Below, in pieces: positions 32,644 to 43,761 of a stretch of DNA of 64,000 nt (position 1 is its first letter; each line of letters starts with the position of its first letter). The DNA is from Pseudoroseicyclus tamaricis (GTDB lineage Bacteria > Pseudomonadota > Alphaproteobacteria > Rhodobacterales > Rhodobacteraceae), in the NCBI RefSeq assembly GCF_012070395.1, contig NZ_JAAFYS010000001.1, positions 908,001 through 972,000 of the forward strand, given 5' to 3'. The position numbers and the translations under genes were made by a program. The notes under the pieces were generated by a model. The model saw only the letters and a program-made list of their open reading frames with translations. It had not been told where the DNA came from and searched no databases.

Positions 32644-35100
32644 TCAGACGACCAGCCGCGACCAGCTCCCGTAACGATGCCTCACCGGCCCGCGCGGCAC
32701 GGAGGCGGCGATGAGCAGCAGCCCCGCGCCGATATCGGCGCCCCGCTGCAGCCATGTCCCCTCCATCACGAAGGCGCAGATCACCAGCGCCGCGCCGAGG
32801 CAGATGTTGAGGAAGCGCGCCGGCCGCGCCGCCTCCGCCATCGCCGTGACCGCGATGGTCACCGCCAGCGCGCCGATCAGGTGGTCGGTATTGGCGAGCA
32901 TGCCCGAGGTGCCGAGCGTCAGCCGCGTGAACATCAGCCAGATGCCGATCGCCACGCTCAGGCCCAGCCCCCATGTCACGCCCATGCCGCCGCCCAGCAT
33001 GTCGGCGATCAGCCGCCCCGGCGGCTGCTCGAAGCTCTCCAGCGTCCGGTCGTCCGGGCCCTCGTCGGTATCCCCGGCGAGGAAGACCCGCAGCAGCGGC
33101 TGCCCAGCCCGCTTGCGGCGGGCGAGGAACTGGCAGGTGGCGATCAGCTCATCCACCGAGTAGGGGATCTGGATCAGCATCGCCGCCGCCGTCAGCAGGC
33201 AGAGCGTGCACCATGTGCCGAGCAGGATCGGCTGGATGATGATGAAGGTGATGGAGATCACGCCGAGCGGCACGATCATGATGCCGAAGATCAGCACCAG
33301 CCACGGCATCGTCCGCCAGCGCCGGGCCGAGCCGATGAGGCCGATCAGGATCTCCAGCGCGTAGGTCATCGCTCCGAGGCCCGCGTCCGGCACCGGCCAG
33401 GCCCTCGAGACGTCGGAGGTGATGATCTCCTCCGTGCCGTTCTGCGGATTGTCCGGCGCGCCGGGGAAGAAGGGCTCCCAGACGTTCGGCACCAGCTCCA
33501 GCTGGTAGGCGGTGAGGTAGGCGGAGATGAAGAAGCCGAAGAAGGCCAGCGCGATGATCGGGATCCGCTGCGTCCAGTCGGAGGGGGAATAATCCCACCC
33601 CTTGGGGATCGTCGGCCCGGTCACCGCCGCCATCCGCCCGACGCCCGGCGTGGGCCGGGCGCAGCCGGCGAGGCCGAAGATCAGTGCCCCGACGAGGGTG
33701 AAGAGGTAGTACCCCGCGGCGTTCCCCGTCCAGAAGACCAGCGGCACCGCCATCACCAGCGCCCCGATGGCGGCCACCGCCCAGCGCAGCAGCGCCGCGC
33801 GCCAGGAGAGGGTGAGGAAGGCCAGCACCATCACCAGAACCCCGGCGATGACGGCGCCGAGCGTCATCCCGATATGCTCCAGCCCCAGTAGCACCGGCAT
33901 CACGATCAGGAAGGCGCCGAGGCCGATATTCATGAAGGGCGCCCAAATGTTCTGCGCATGGGCCTCGCGGTACTCCCGCTCCGCCTGCGCGCGCAGCGCC
34001 TCCGCGTCAGGCCGGTGCTCCGCCTCCGCCTCCTGCAGCCAGTGCGGCTGGGTGAGGCCGTTGGCCTCGTACCACGCGGCCGGGTCCTCCTTCAGGCGCT
34101 CGACCATCTTCGGCAGCGTCTGGCGCAGGGAGTGCTTCGGCTCCCAGCCCAGCCACTCGCGGGCGCGGGAGATGTCGAGCTCGTAGTGATCGTCCGCCAT
34201 GCGGATCATGAAGGGCTTGATGAAGGGCTCCTCGCCCTGGTCGATGGCGTCGGGGACGAGCGGCTCCGCCCTCTGCTGCACCCAGGCGCCGGCGGCGGCG
34301 AGGGGTTTCGGCAGGGAGAGCGTCGTCCAGTCGTCGGAGCCATGGATGAGCTTGGCGAGCAGCGCCTGCAGGTCGCCGTAGCCGATCGCCTCCTCCTCGC
34401 CGACGAGGATGACTGCGTCGGGCGGCAGCTCCCCCCGTTTCTCGACGGAGAGGCGGAAGGCTTCCAGCATGTCGTCCTTGTGGAGGAAGGACTGCCCCGC
34501 CTCCATGTCGCCGGAATAGGCGTGGGCGAGGGGGTCGCGCTCGTAGATGCGGCGGACCTGCTCGGCGAGGGTGGGGACGGCCGTCTCCTCGTCGTAGAGC
34601 CCGGCGAGGTGGAGGAGGAGGTAGGGCATGGCCCCCGCCTCCTGCCGGATCACCTCCTCCGTCCGCGCCTTCGACTGCGGGTAGGCCCAGCCGGGGTCGA
34701 TGGCGGTGGCCTCGGTAATCGGCAGGCCGGGCGCGCCGGGGCGGTGGACGAGCATGGTGCCGGAATAGATGAAGCGGTCGACCTCGTAGGGCTGGAGCGC
34801 CTGCACGAGGTTGCGCGTGCCCTCGATGTTCACCGCCTCGTAGAGCGGGCTCTCCTCGCCGGTGAAGTCGAAATAGGCGGCGAGGTGGATGACGGCGGCG
34901 ATCTCGGGGCCATGGGCCTCGGTGATTTCCTTAAGCGCCCGGTCGACGGAGGCGCGGTCGGTGATGTCGAAGAGGGTGATCTTCTCGCCCTCGGTCCGGT
35001 CGAGCCCGACAACCTCGTAGCGTGCGCCGAGCCGCTCCATCAGCGCCGAGCCGAGAGATCCCGCGGCGCCGGTGATCAGTACCAGAGGTTTGTCGCCCAT
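32644..35100 (-). CDS. fusion of NAD-dependent epimerase/dehydratase with membrane VKOR-like domain
   Basis: 818 residues. Residues 1 to about 350 are an extended short-chain dehydrogenase: VLITGAAGSLGSAL, HLAAYFDFTGEESP, the catalytic-type AYPQSKARTEEVI (YxxxK) and DISRAREWLGWEPKHSL. After a charged linker (residues about 375-425) come roughly a dozen hydrophobic segments. These include a pair resembling SPW-repeat helices and a four-helix region with GTWCTLCLLTAAAML, where Cys631-x2-Cys634 is the active-site pair of vitamin K epoxide reductase-like (DsbB-like) quinone reductases. A nucleotide-sugar or quinone-linked oxidoreductase at the inner membrane is plausible; the substrate is unknown. 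The start follows MGDKPLVLITG. Confidence 0.8.
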   Translation of the reverse strand: MGDKPLVLITGAAGSLGSALMERLGARYEVVGLDRTEGEKITLFDITDRASVDRALKEITEAHGPEIAAVIHLAAYFDFTGEESPLYEAVNIEGTRNLVQALQPYEVDRFIYSGTMLVHRPGAPGLPITEATAIDPGWAYPQSKARTEEVIRQEAGAMPYLLLHLAGLYDEETAVPTLAEQVRRIYERDPLAHAYSGDMEAGQSFLHKDDMLEAFRLSVEKRGELPPDAVILVGEEEAIGYGDLQALLAKLIHGSDDWTTLSLPKPLAAAGAWVQQRAEPLVPDAIDQGEEPFIKPFMIRMADDHYELDISRAREWLGWEPKHSLRQTLPKMVERLKEDPAAWYEANGLTQPHWLQEAEAEHRPDAEALRAQAEREYREAHAQNIWAPFMNIGLGAFLIVMPVLLGLEHIGMTLGAVIAGVLVMVLAFLTLSWRAALLRWAVAAIGALVMAVPLVFWTGNAAGYYLFTLVGALIFGLAGCARPTPGVGRMAAVTGPTIPKGWDYSPSDWTQRIPIIALAFFGFFISAYLTAYQLELVPNVWEPFFPGAPDNPQNGTEEIITSDVSRAWPVPDAGLGAMTYALEILIGLIGSARRWRTMPWLVLIFGIMIVPLGVISITFIIIQPILLGTWCTLCLLTAAAMLIQIPYSVDELIATCQFLARRKRAGQPLLRVFLAGDTDEGPDDRTLESFEQPPGRLIADMLGGGMGVTWGLGLSVAIGIWLMFTRLTLGTSGMLANTDHLIGALAVTIAVTAMAEAARPARFLNICLGAALVICAFVMEGTWLQRGADIGAGLLLIAASVPRGPVRHRYGSWSRLVV

Positions 35101-35211
35101 GCCTGCGCCGTCTCCCTTGCTGCCCCCGGGCCGCCTTTGAGCGGCCTCTGTTGGCCAACCCGTCGTGGCGTCAATGGTTCCGGCGGGGGATGGTGGAGTG
35201 GACCCCCACCC

Positions 35212-35470
35212 TGCGCGGTGCGGGCCGTCCCCTTTTGCGGAGAGACGGCCCGAGCTGTTCCCCCGCGCGGAATCAAGGCCGCAGGCCGCCGCGCGAGCGC
35301 CTGCCCGTCCCGGCGGGCTGGCGCTCTGGCTGAGCTTGGCACTGGGCGGCGAGCGGGGAGGGACTTGTCTGGCATAAAGCTCTGAAGCTGAAAGGTCGGA
35401 GCGCCACCCCACGGGCCGGCGTGCGAGGGTAGCGCTCGGGGCTTCGGTGGGTTGGAAACCCACTCTACGG
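35212..35470. repeat. nested inverted-repeat element (subfamily 2)
   Basis: Arms CGCGAGCGCCTGCCCGT and GGAGCGCCACCCCACGGGCC around GGCATAAAGCTCTGAAGC; the right end is GGTGGGTTGGAAACCCACTC and TACG. A decayed end motif (GTGGACCCCCACCCTGCG) lies just left of it. With the next copy it fills most of 35101-35805, where no gene is seen before 35806. Confidence 0.75.
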
Positions 35471-35479
35471 TCGGGCGCC

Positions 35480-35700
35480 TTCCGTCAAACGTCACCGCTC
35501 TTTCCCCCGCGCGGAGTCAAGGCCGCAGGCCGCCGCGCGAGCGCCTGCCCGTCCCGGCGGGCTGGCGCTCTGGCTGATCTTGGCGCTGAGCAGCCCGTGC
35601 GGAGGGGCTTGGCCGGCATAAAGCGCTGCAGCGGAGAGGTCGAAGCGCCACCCCACGGGCAGGCGTGCGAGGATAGCGCTTGTCGCTGCGTAGGGTACCA
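35480..35700. repeat. nested inverted-repeat element (subfamily 2), tandem partner
   Basis: Same arms (GCGAGCGCCTGCCCGT; AAGCGCCACCCCACGGGCAG) around GGCATAAAGCGCTGCAGC. The right terminus is degenerate (GCGTAGGGTACCAGCC). It directly follows the previous copy, repeating the tandem arrangement seen at 18 kb. Confidence 0.7.
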
Positions 35701-35738
35701 GCCGGCAGCGAACGCGGGCCCAAACGCTCAATCGTGAA

Positions 35739-35763
35739 GGAACGGCGTTCCCACCTGCCCGTT
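35739..35763 (+). promoter_or_regulatory. EcfG-type general stress response promoter
   Basis: GGAAC at 35739-35743, 16 bases, CGTT at 35760-35763, the consensus of the alphaproteobacterial extracytoplasmic sigma factor EcfG (GGAAC-N16/17-CGTT). It lies 42 bases ahead of the start codon of the small hydrophilic protein, an ideal distance. Confidence 0.75.
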
Positions 35764-35805
35764 GACCAGACAACGCCCCAACAGAGGGGCCGAAAGGAGG
35801 AACCC

Positions 35806-36108
35806 ATGGCAAACGCAAGCAGCAAGAAGTATGGCCCGGGTCAGCAGGATCAGGGCAAGGGCGACGGTCACGGAGGCATGGAGCCGGCGGATGTCGACGT
35901 GCTGCCCGACAACGAAATCCTGTCCAACCGCGACACCTCTCAGCACTCGGACCAGCGCGGCCTCGACAGCGGCCACCTGCAGGACCGCCAGTACCACGAG
36001 CACGTCGACGGCCACGCGCCGGGCAAGGGCGAGCCGGGCAAGGCCGCGGACAAGGACAAGTTGGCGGACGAGCGCCCTGAGGGGAAGGAACCCGACGGCG
36101 AGATCTGA
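35806..36108 (+). CDS. small hydrophilic, probably disordered stress protein
   Basis: 100 residues, rich in Gly, Asp, Lys, Glu and His and almost without hydrophobics (KKYGPGQQDQGKGDGHGG, then PGKGEPGKAADKDK). No signal, membrane segment or known domain is visible. AAAGGAGG precedes the ATG, so it should be strongly translated. A perfect EcfG-type promoter upstream suggests induction by general stress, and the composition is like hydrophilin-type protectants. It stands alone between repeat elements and ends at a strong hairpin. The function is inferred, not recognised. Confidence 0.75.
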   Translation: MANASSKKYGPGQQDQGKGDGHGGMEPADVDVLPDNEILSNRDTSQHSDQRGLDSGHLQDRQYHEHVDGHAPGKGEPGKAADKDKLADERPEGKEPDGEI

Positions 36109-36137
36109 GGCTGTCGATCTCCGACTATCGAACACGG

Positions 36138-36166
36138 GGCGCCGGCGGACCCTCCGCCGGCGCCTT
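36138..36166 (+). terminator. strong hairpin after small stress protein
   Basis: A 12-bp perfect stem, GGCGCCGGCGGA and TCCGCCGGCGCC, with a CCC loop, then TTGCTGT. It starts 29 bases after the stop. The T-run is poor but the stem is very stable. Confidence 0.65.
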
Positions 36167-36206
36167 GCTGTCAAGGGGGACCGCCGACTGATCCGAGCGC
36201 AGACCC

Positions 36207-36298
36207 CGTAGGGTGGGTTTTCAACCCACCTCCCCCGATGCACCGAGCGCCCTTCCCACAGGCATGCGACAACGCCGGACCGTAGGGCGTGGCGCTTC
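36207..36298. repeat. degenerate nested inverted-repeat element
   Basis: A good left end (CGTAGGGTGGGTTTTCAACC, then CACC) followed by fragments of the right arm (CCCACAGGCATGCGA, CGTAGGGCGTGGCGCTTCGA). The core arms are missing. It lies in the 325-base gap 36109-36433, which holds no gene. Confidence 0.55.
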
Positions 36299-36388
36299 GA
36301 CGTCGGGGCACCTCGACGGACCGGCTCTCTCTCCGCGGTCGCGGACTCCTGGGGAGGCAAGAGCGGCGAGGCCCCTCGTTAACTAACC

Positions 36389-36417
36389 GTTAATCAATAA
36401 CCTTCCCCGCGGGGAAG
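36389..36417 (-). terminator. terminator of hutF
   Basis: CCTTCCCCGCGGGGAAGG, an 18-base perfect palindrome at 36400-36417, followed on the minus strand by TTATTGATTAA. It begins 17 bases after the hutF stop. Rho-independent type. Confidence 0.6.
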
Positions 36418-36433
36418 GCTCCGGCCCACCCCC

Positions 36434-37792
36434 TCAAATCTCCCGCCGCAGCCCAGCCACGGCCGCCCTGTACCTCTCCACGATCTCCTCCCGCCGCACA
36501 TGCCGCCCGCCCGTCACGAGCGCCCGCCCGGCGGACCAGACGCGGTCCACCATCCCCGTCCCCCCGGCGAAGACGAAGCTGTCCAGCGCCGCGTCCCCCT
36601 CCAGCCCGGTGAGGTCCACGTGACCCGCGTCCAGCGCCAGCAGGTCCGCCCATTCGCCCACCGCGATCCTCCCGGACCCGCGCCCTGCCGCCTGCGCGCC
36701 TCCCACCGCCGCGTCCTCCATCAGCCGCCGCCCCGTCGAGCGCCCCGCCGTCGCCAGCGCGGCGCGGGAGCGGTCGCGGAGCCGCTGGGAGGTGTCGAGC
36801 TGCCGCAGCTCCTCGGCCAGCGAGATGCGGATGTTGCTGTCTGACCCGATGGCGATCGCGCCGCCGGTGCCGAGCCAGCGCACCCCGTCGAAGATGCCAT
36901 CGCCGAGGCTCGCCTCCGTCAGCGGGCAGAGCCCGGCGACGGCGCCCGTCCGGGCCAGCGTCGCCGTCTCCTCGGGCTCCATCTGGGTGCAGTGGATGAG
37001 GCACCAGCGGGCGTCGAGCGGCAGGTGCTCCACCGCCCAGGCCGCCGGCCGGGCGCCGAGCGCGGCCTGCACCTCCTCCACCTCCGCCACCTGCTCGGCG
37101 AGGTGCATGTGGATCGGCCCGTCCCCCAGCCCCGCCAGCGGCAGCAGATCCTCCGCCGCCACCGCCCTCAGTGAGTGCAGCGCCACCCCGAGCCGGGTAT
37201 CTCCTGGCAGGGATGCCAGCGACGCCCGCGCCCCCTCGTGGAGCCGCGCGAACCGCCCGGCATCATTGCCGAAGCGCACCTGCCCCGCCCCAAGCGGCCG
37301 CCGGTCGAGCCCGCCGAACTGGTAGGCCACGGGCAGCAGCGTCAGTCCCAGACCGCTCACCTCCGCCGCCGCCGCGATCCGCCCGGACATCTCGGCGAGG
37401 TCCGCGTAGGGCGCGCCGCCGGGGGCGTGGTGCAGGTAGTGAAACTCCACGCTGGTGCCGAAGCCCGCCTCCGCCATCTCCATCTGCACGAAGGCGGCGA
37501 TGGCCTGCACCTGTTCGGGCGTAATCTCTTCGAGGAACCGGAACATGAGCTGCCGCCATGTCCAGAAGCTGTCCTGCGCGCTGGGCCCGCGCCGCTCTGT
37601 CAGCCCCGCCATGGCGCGCTGGAAAGCGTGGGAATGGGCATTGGAGGGGGCGGGGACGACGAGGCCGGTGCGCTCGCCATCGGGCGGCGCGCCGGGGGTG
37701 ACGGCGGTGATGCGGCCATCGTCCACGTCGATGCGCACATCGGTCGCCCAGCCATCCGCGAGCAGCGCCTGCTCTGCCCAGATCACATGCAT
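36434..37792 (-). CDS. hutF: formimidoylglutamate deiminase
   Basis: Zinc amidohydrolase that converts N-formimidoyl-L-glutamate to N-formyl-L-glutamate and ammonia, the branch step of the five-step histidine degradation route. 452 residues. Seen: PAPSNAHSHAFQRAMAGL (HxH metal site), EFHYLHHAPGG, HMHLAEQVAEVE, LIHCTQM and AIGSDSNIRISLAEELR. Divergent from hutIHGUC across a 73-base region that holds a HutC-like operator, so both directions should respond to urocanate. Confidence 0.95.
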   Translation of the reverse strand: MHVIWAEQALLADGWATDVRIDVDDGRITAVTPGAPPDGERTGLVVPAPSNAHSHAFQRAMAGLTERRGPSAQDSFWTWRQLMFRFLEEITPEQVQAIAAFVQMEMAEAGFGTSVEFHYLHHAPGGAPYADLAEMSGRIAAAAEVSGLGLTLLPVAYQFGGLDRRPLGAGQVRFGNDAGRFARLHEGARASLASLPGDTRLGVALHSLRAVAAEDLLPLAGLGDGPIHMHLAEQVAEVEEVQAALGARPAAWAVEHLPLDARWCLIHCTQMEPEETATLARTGAVAGLCPLTEASLGDGIFDGVRWLGTGGAIAIGSDSNIRISLAEELRQLDTSQRLRDRSRAALATAGRSTGRRLMEDAAVGGAQAAGRGSGRIAVGEWADLLALDAGHVDLTGLEGDAALDSFVFAGGTGMVDRVWSAGRALVTGGRHVRREEIVERYRAAVAGLRREI

Positions 37793-37805
37793 GGCTCGCT
37801 CCCCG

Positions 37806-37833
37806 TTGACAGAAGAATATGTGCATACATAAT
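37806..37833 (+). promoter_or_regulatory. hut promoter with HutC-like operator
   Basis: TTGACA (-35) at 37806-37811, 16 bases, CATAAT (-10) at 37828-37833. Within the spacer and over the -10 lies TATGT-GCAT-ACATA (37818-37831), a perfect inverted repeat of the GntR/HutC type. Binding of HutC would cover the -10 and shut off hutI; the same site is 26 bases from the hutF start on the other strand. Confidence 0.75.
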
Positions 37834-37865
37834 CATGGGCACAGGTTGCCGATCAAGAGGCCCCG

Positions 37866-39056
37866 ATGCTCTACACCCACGCCCGCCTCGCCACATTCGC
37901 CGCCCCCGGCCGCTATGGGCTGGTGGAGGACGGCGCGCTGGCGGTGGAGGGCGAGCGCATCGCCTGGGCCGGGCCGCTGGCCGAGTTGCCACAGGCGTGG
38001 CGCGGGCAAGAGGCGGAGGATCTGGGCGGGCGGCTCGTCACGCCGGGGCTGATCGACTGCCACACCCACATCGTCTTTGGCGGCCATCGCGCCGACGAGT
38101 TCGAGATGCGGCTGGAAGGCGCGAGCTACGAGGAGATCGCCCGAGCCGGCGGCGGCATCGGCAGCACCGTCCGCGCCACCCGGTTGGCCTCGGAAGACGT
38201 GCTGCTGGAGGGGGCGCTGACGCGGGCCGACGCGCTCATCGGCGAGGGCGTGACGACGCTGGAGATCAAGTCCGGCTACGGGCTGGAAGCGGAGACGGAG
38301 CTGCGCATGCTCCGGGTCGCCCGCCGCATCGGCGAGCTGCGCCCCGTCACCGTGCGCACCAGCTACCTCGCCGCCCACGCGGTGCCGCCGGAGTATTCGG
38401 GCCGGGCGGACGCCTACATCGATGAAATCGTCATCCCGGTGATGCACGAGGGCCGGGGCCTGATCGACGCGGTTGACGGGTTCTGCGAGGGCATCGCCTT
38501 CGACACCGCCCAGATCGGTCGGGTCTTCGACGCGGCGGCGTCGCTCGGCCTGCCGGTGAAGCTCCACGCCGAGCAGCTTTCCCACATGGGCGGCGCGGCC
38601 TTGGCGGCCCGCCATGGCGCGCTCTCCGCCGACCATCTGGAGCATGCGAGTGCCGAAGACGCCGCGGCGATGGCCGCCGCCGGCACCGTCGCCGTGATGC
38701 TCCCGGGCGCCTATTACACCCTCCGTGACACGCAGGCCCCGCCGGTGCAGGCCTTCCGCGACGCCGGCGTGCCCATGGCCGTCGCCACCGATTGCAACCC
38801 AGGCTCCTCGCCGCTCGCCTCGCTGCTGACGGCGATGAACATGGCCTGCACGCTCTTCCGCCTGACGCCCGAGGAAGCGCTGGCCGGCGTGACCGTTCAT
38901 GCCGCGAAGGCGCTGGGCCTCGCCGATCGGGGCACGCTCGCCGCCGGGCAACGGGCCGACCTCGCGGTGTGGGACGTCGAGACCCCGGCGGAGCTCGCCT
39001 ACCGCATCGGCTGGAACCCCCTCCACGCCCGCATTCACGGAGGCACCAAGTGCTGA
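37866..39056 (+). CDS. hutI: imidazolonepropionase
   Basis: Third step of histidine degradation: hydrolysis of 4-imidazolone-5-propanoate to N-formimidoyl-L-glutamate. 396 residues. Seen: [18 protein letters not shown] (HxH), [39 protein letters not shown] and [14 protein letters not shown], all landmarks of the family. First gene of hutIHGUC, about 32 bases downstream of the -10 of the operator-bearing promoter. The C-terminus lies in a short direct repeat shared with the start of hutH. Confidence 0.95.
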   Translation: MLYTHARLATFAAPGRYGLVEDGALAVEGERIAWAGPLAELPQAWRGQEAEDLGGRLVTPGLIDCHTHIVFGGHRADEFEMRLEGASYEEIARAGGGIGSTVRATRLASEDVLLEGALTRADALIGEGVTTLEIKSGYGLEAETELRMLRVARRIGELRPVTVRTSYLAAHAVPPEYSGRADAYIDEIVIPVMHEGRGLIDAVDGFCEGIAFDTAQIGRVFDAAASLGLPVKLHAEQLSHMGGAALAARHGALSADHLEHASAEDAAAMAAAGTVAVMLPGAYYTLRDTQAPPVQAFRDAGVPMAVATDCNPGSSPLASLLTAMNMACTLFRLTPEEALAGVTVHAAKALGLADRGTLAAGQRADLAVWDVETPAELAYRIGWNPLHARIHGGTKC

Positions 39057-39087
39057 CCAATGACAGACGAGGCACCACGTGCTGACC
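39040..39087 (+). repeat. 19-bp direct duplication at hutI/hutH junction
   Basis: GAGGCACCAAGTGCTGACC (39040-39058) and GAGGCACCACGTGCTGACC (39069-39087) differ in one base. The first contains the hutI stop, the second the GTG start of hutH. The offset is 29 bases. Confidence 0.8.
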
Positions 39088-40602
39088 CTCATCCCCGGCG
39101 CCACCCCGCTCGCCACCCTCCGCGCAATCTGGGAGGGCGAGGGCGCGCGGCTTGACCGGGCCTGTCGCCCGGCGGTCGAGGCCGCCGAGGCGCTGGTGCG
39201 CAAGGCCGCCGAGGGCGAGGAGGCCGTCTACGGCGTCAACACCGGCTTCGGCAAGCTCGCCTCGGTTCGCATCAAGGCGGAGGACACAGCGCGGCTCCAG
39301 CGCAATCTCATCCTCTCGCATTGCTGCGGCGTGGGCGCGCCGCTCGACGCTCCCACCACCCGGCTGATGATGGCGCTCAAGCTCCTTTCGCTCGGTCGCG
39401 GCGCCTCTGGCGTCGCCTGGGCCACCGCGCAGCAGATCGAGGCGATGCTGGCGGCGGATGTGCTGCCGGTGATCCCGGACCAAGGCTCCGTCGGCGCCTC
39501 GGGCGACCTCGCGCCGCTCGCGCATCTCGCCGCCGCGATGATGGGCGAGGGAGAGGCGGTGCACGAAGGCCGGCGGATGCCCTCCGCCGAGGCGCTCGCG
39601 GCTGCCGGCCTCGCCCCCATCGCCCTCGGCCCCAAGGAGGGCCTCGCCCTCATCAACGGCACGCAATTCTCCACCGCCTGCGCGCTCGCCGCGCTCTGGG
39701 GCGCCTGGGACAATGCCCGCGCCGCCATCGTGACGGGCGCGCTGTCGACCGACGCCGTGATGGGCTCCACCGCGCCGCTGCTCGCCGGCATCCACGCGCT
39801 GCGCGGCCAGCCCGGCCAGATCGCCTTCGCCGCTGCCCAACGGTCGCTCATGGAGGGCAGCGAGATCCGCGAGAGTCACCGCGAGGGCGACACCCGCGTG
39901 CAGGACCCCTATTGCATCCGCTGCCAGCCGCAGGTGATGGGCGCGGCGATGGATCTTCTGTCCTTCGCCGCCCGCACCCTGGAGGTCGAGGCGAATGCGG
40001 TGACCGACAACCCGCTGGTGTTGGTGGAGGAGGGGCGCATCGTCTCCGGCGGCAACTTCCATGCCGAGCCGGTGGCCTTTGCCGCCGACCAGATCGCGCT
40101 GGCGATTGCCGAGATGGGCTCGATCGCGCAGCGGCGCATCGCGGTGATGGTCGACCCCACGCTCAACCACGACCTGCCGCCGTTCCTCACGCCCGAGCCC
40201 GGGCTGAACTCCGGCCTGATGATCGCCGAAGTGACAAGCGCGGCTTTGATGAGCGAGAACAAGCACCTGGCCAATCCCTGCTCGACGGATAGCACGCCGA
40301 CCTCCGCCAATCAGGAGGACCATGTGAGCATGGCCGCCCATGCCGCCCGGCGTCTCGCCCGGATGAACGCCAACCTCTCGATGATCCTCGGCATCGAGGC
40401 CGTGGCGGCGGCGCAGGGCATCGGCTTTCGCGCGCCGCTGGCGACGTCGGCGCCGCTGCAGGGCGTGATCGCCCGCCTGCGGGAGGCCGTGCCGGCGCTG
40501 GGCGAGGACCGCTACCTCGCGCCCGACCTCGAGCGTGCCGCCGCGCTGGTGCGAGAGGGCCGCCTGACCGGGGGTCTCAAGTTGCCGGAGCTGGCGCCAT
40601 GA
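39079..40602 (+). CDS. hutH: histidine ammonia-lyase
   Basis: First step of histidine degradation, non-oxidative deamination to urocanate. 507 residues from a GTG start. The MIO cofactor forms from Ala140-Ser141-Gly142 in [15 protein letters not shown]. Also seen: [68 protein letters not shown] and [14 protein letters not shown]-like [16 protein letters not shown]. No long GGAGG precedes the GTG, and GAGGC in the duplicated segment serves at most weakly, so translation may depend on coupling. Overlaps hutG by four bases. Confidence 0.95.
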   Translation: MLTLIPGATPLATLRAIWEGEGARLDRACRPAVEAAEALVRKAAEGEEAVYGVNTGFGKLASVRIKAEDTARLQRNLILSHCCGVGAPLDAPTTRLMMALKLLSLGRGASGVAWATAQQIEAMLAADVLPVIPDQGSVGASGDLAPLAHLAAAMMGEGEAVHEGRRMPSAEALAAAGLAPIALGPKEGLALINGTQFSTACALAALWGAWDNARAAIVTGALSTDAVMGSTAPLLAGIHALRGQPGQIAFAAAQRSLMEGSEIRESHREGDTRVQDPYCIRCQPQVMGAAMDLLSFAARTLEVEANAVTDNPLVLVEEGRIVSGGNFHAEPVAFAADQIALAIAEMGSIAQRRIAVMVDPTLNHDLPPFLTPEPGLNSGLMIAEVTSAALMSENKHLANPCSTDSTPTSANQEDHVSMAAHAARRLARMNANLSMILGIEAVAAAQGIGFRAPLATSAPLQGVIARLREAVPALGEDRYLAPDLERAAALVREGRLTGGLKLPELAP

Positions 40603-41395
40603 ATCCCGTCGAGGTGACACGCGGCGACGGCCCCGTCGTGCTCGGCTTGCCGCATACCGGCACCTGGCTGCCCGAGGACGTGCGCGCCCGGCTGAACGAA
40701 AGAGGACGTGCCCTAGCCGATACCGACTGGCACATCGACCGGCTCTACGCCGGGCTGCTGCCGGGCGTCACGAAGGTCCGCGCCACCTTCCACCGCTACC
40801 TGCTCGATGCGAACCGCGACCCCTCCGGCGCCTCGCTCTACCCGGGGCAGAACACGACGGGGCTGGTGCCGATGACGGATTTCGACGGCGAGGCGATCTG
40901 GGACGACCCGCCGGGCGAGGTGGAGATCGAGGCGCGGCGGGAGGCGTACCACGCACCCTACCATGCCGCGCTGAGCGCCGAGCTAGAACGGGTGAGGGCG
41001 CGGCACGGCGTGGCGATCTTGTACGATTGCCACTCCATCCGGGGGGAGATCCCCTTTCTCTTTGGCGGCCACTTGCCCGATTTCAACATCGGCACGAATG
41101 GCGGCACCACCTGCGCGCCCGCGATCGAGGCTGCCGTGCAGGGCATCTGCGCGGCCGCGCCGGGCTATTCCTACATCCTCAACGGCAGGTTCACCGGCGG
41201 CTGGACGACGCGCCACTACGGGCGGCCGGCCAAAGGGCTGCACGCGATCCAGATGGAACTGGCGCAGCGCAATTACCTCACCGAGGAGGCCCCGCCCTGG
41301 GCCTATGACGAGGCCAAGGCCGAGGCGCTCCGCACCCACCTCAAAGACATCCTGCAAACCCTTGCCGGCCTCGCTGGCACCCTGGAGGGCTCCCG

Positions 41396-41399
<4 letters not shown>
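40599..41399 (+). CDS. hutG: N-formylglutamate deformylase
   Basis: Last step of the five-enzyme route, N-formylglutamate to glutamate and formate. 266 residues. Seen: [57 protein letters not shown] and [11 protein letters not shown], marking the FGase family rather than the arginase-like HutG that releases formamide. This agrees with hutF being present. Coupled to hutH and hutU by 4-base overlaps on both sides. Confidence 0.94.
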
Positions 41400-43068
<1,669 letters not shown>

Positions 43069-43072
<4 letters not shown>

Positions 43073-43761
43073 GCCGGCGGGGCTGGCAGGAGGTTCAGGA
43101 CGAGCTGATCGGCCGCATCAACGACGGCGCCTGGCCGCCGGGCACGCTGCTGCCCGCGGAGACGGCGCTGGCGGTGGAGCTGGGCGTCGCCCGCACGACG
43201 GTGAACCGCGCGCTTCGCGGTCTCGCCGAGAGCGGGCTGGTGGACCGCAAGCGGAAGGCCGGCACGGTGGTGGCGGAGCATCCGCCGGCGCGGGCGGTGC
43301 TGACGATCCCGGTGATCCGCAAGGAGGTGGAGGGGCAGGGGAAGACCTGGCGCCACCACCTGCTTCTGCGCGAGGCCGCCCCGGCCCCGGCGCCCATCTC
43401 CGCCCGCCTCCACCTGCCGGCCCGCGCCCCGATGCTGCACCTCGTCGCCCTGCACTTGGCGGACAAACGGCCCTTCCTCCTCGAGGACCGCTGGCTCAAC
43501 CTCGCCGCCCTGCCAGAGGCGGAGGACGTCGATTTCCACGCCACGAGCCCCAACGAATGGCTCCTCGCCCACGTCCCCTACACCACGGGCGACCTCTCGA
43601 TCTCCGCCGAGCCGGCGGGGGAGGACACCGCGGACCTCCTCGCGGCACCCGAGGGTGCAGCGCTCCTCACCCTCGACCGGGCGACGTGGAACGACGGCCG
43701 GGCGATCACGGCAGTGCGGCTCACCTACGCGCCCGGCTACAAGATGCGAGCGGCCCTGTAG
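43069..43761 (+). CDS. hutC: HutC, GntR/UTRA-family repressor
   Basis: 230 residues starting with GTG inside the hutU stop. N-terminal winged helix ([40 protein letters not shown]) and a C-terminal UTRA ligand domain ([45 protein letters not shown]). HutC proteins bind urocanate and release the hut operator. Being last in the operon it is autoregulated; the operator at 37818-37831 is the expected target. Confidence 0.93.

Noticed and set aside
35740-35750. GAAC-N3-GTTC resembling a LexA box
   Set aside because: Spacing fits neither the alphaproteobacterial GTTC-N7-GTTC nor the CGAAC-N4-GTTCG form, and the GGAAC is already explained by the EcfG promoter.
35806-36108. Small hydrophilic frame as a random open frame between repeats
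   Set aside because: It has a strong ribosome site, a consensus EcfG promoter at the right distance and a terminator-like stem, so it is kept as a gene.
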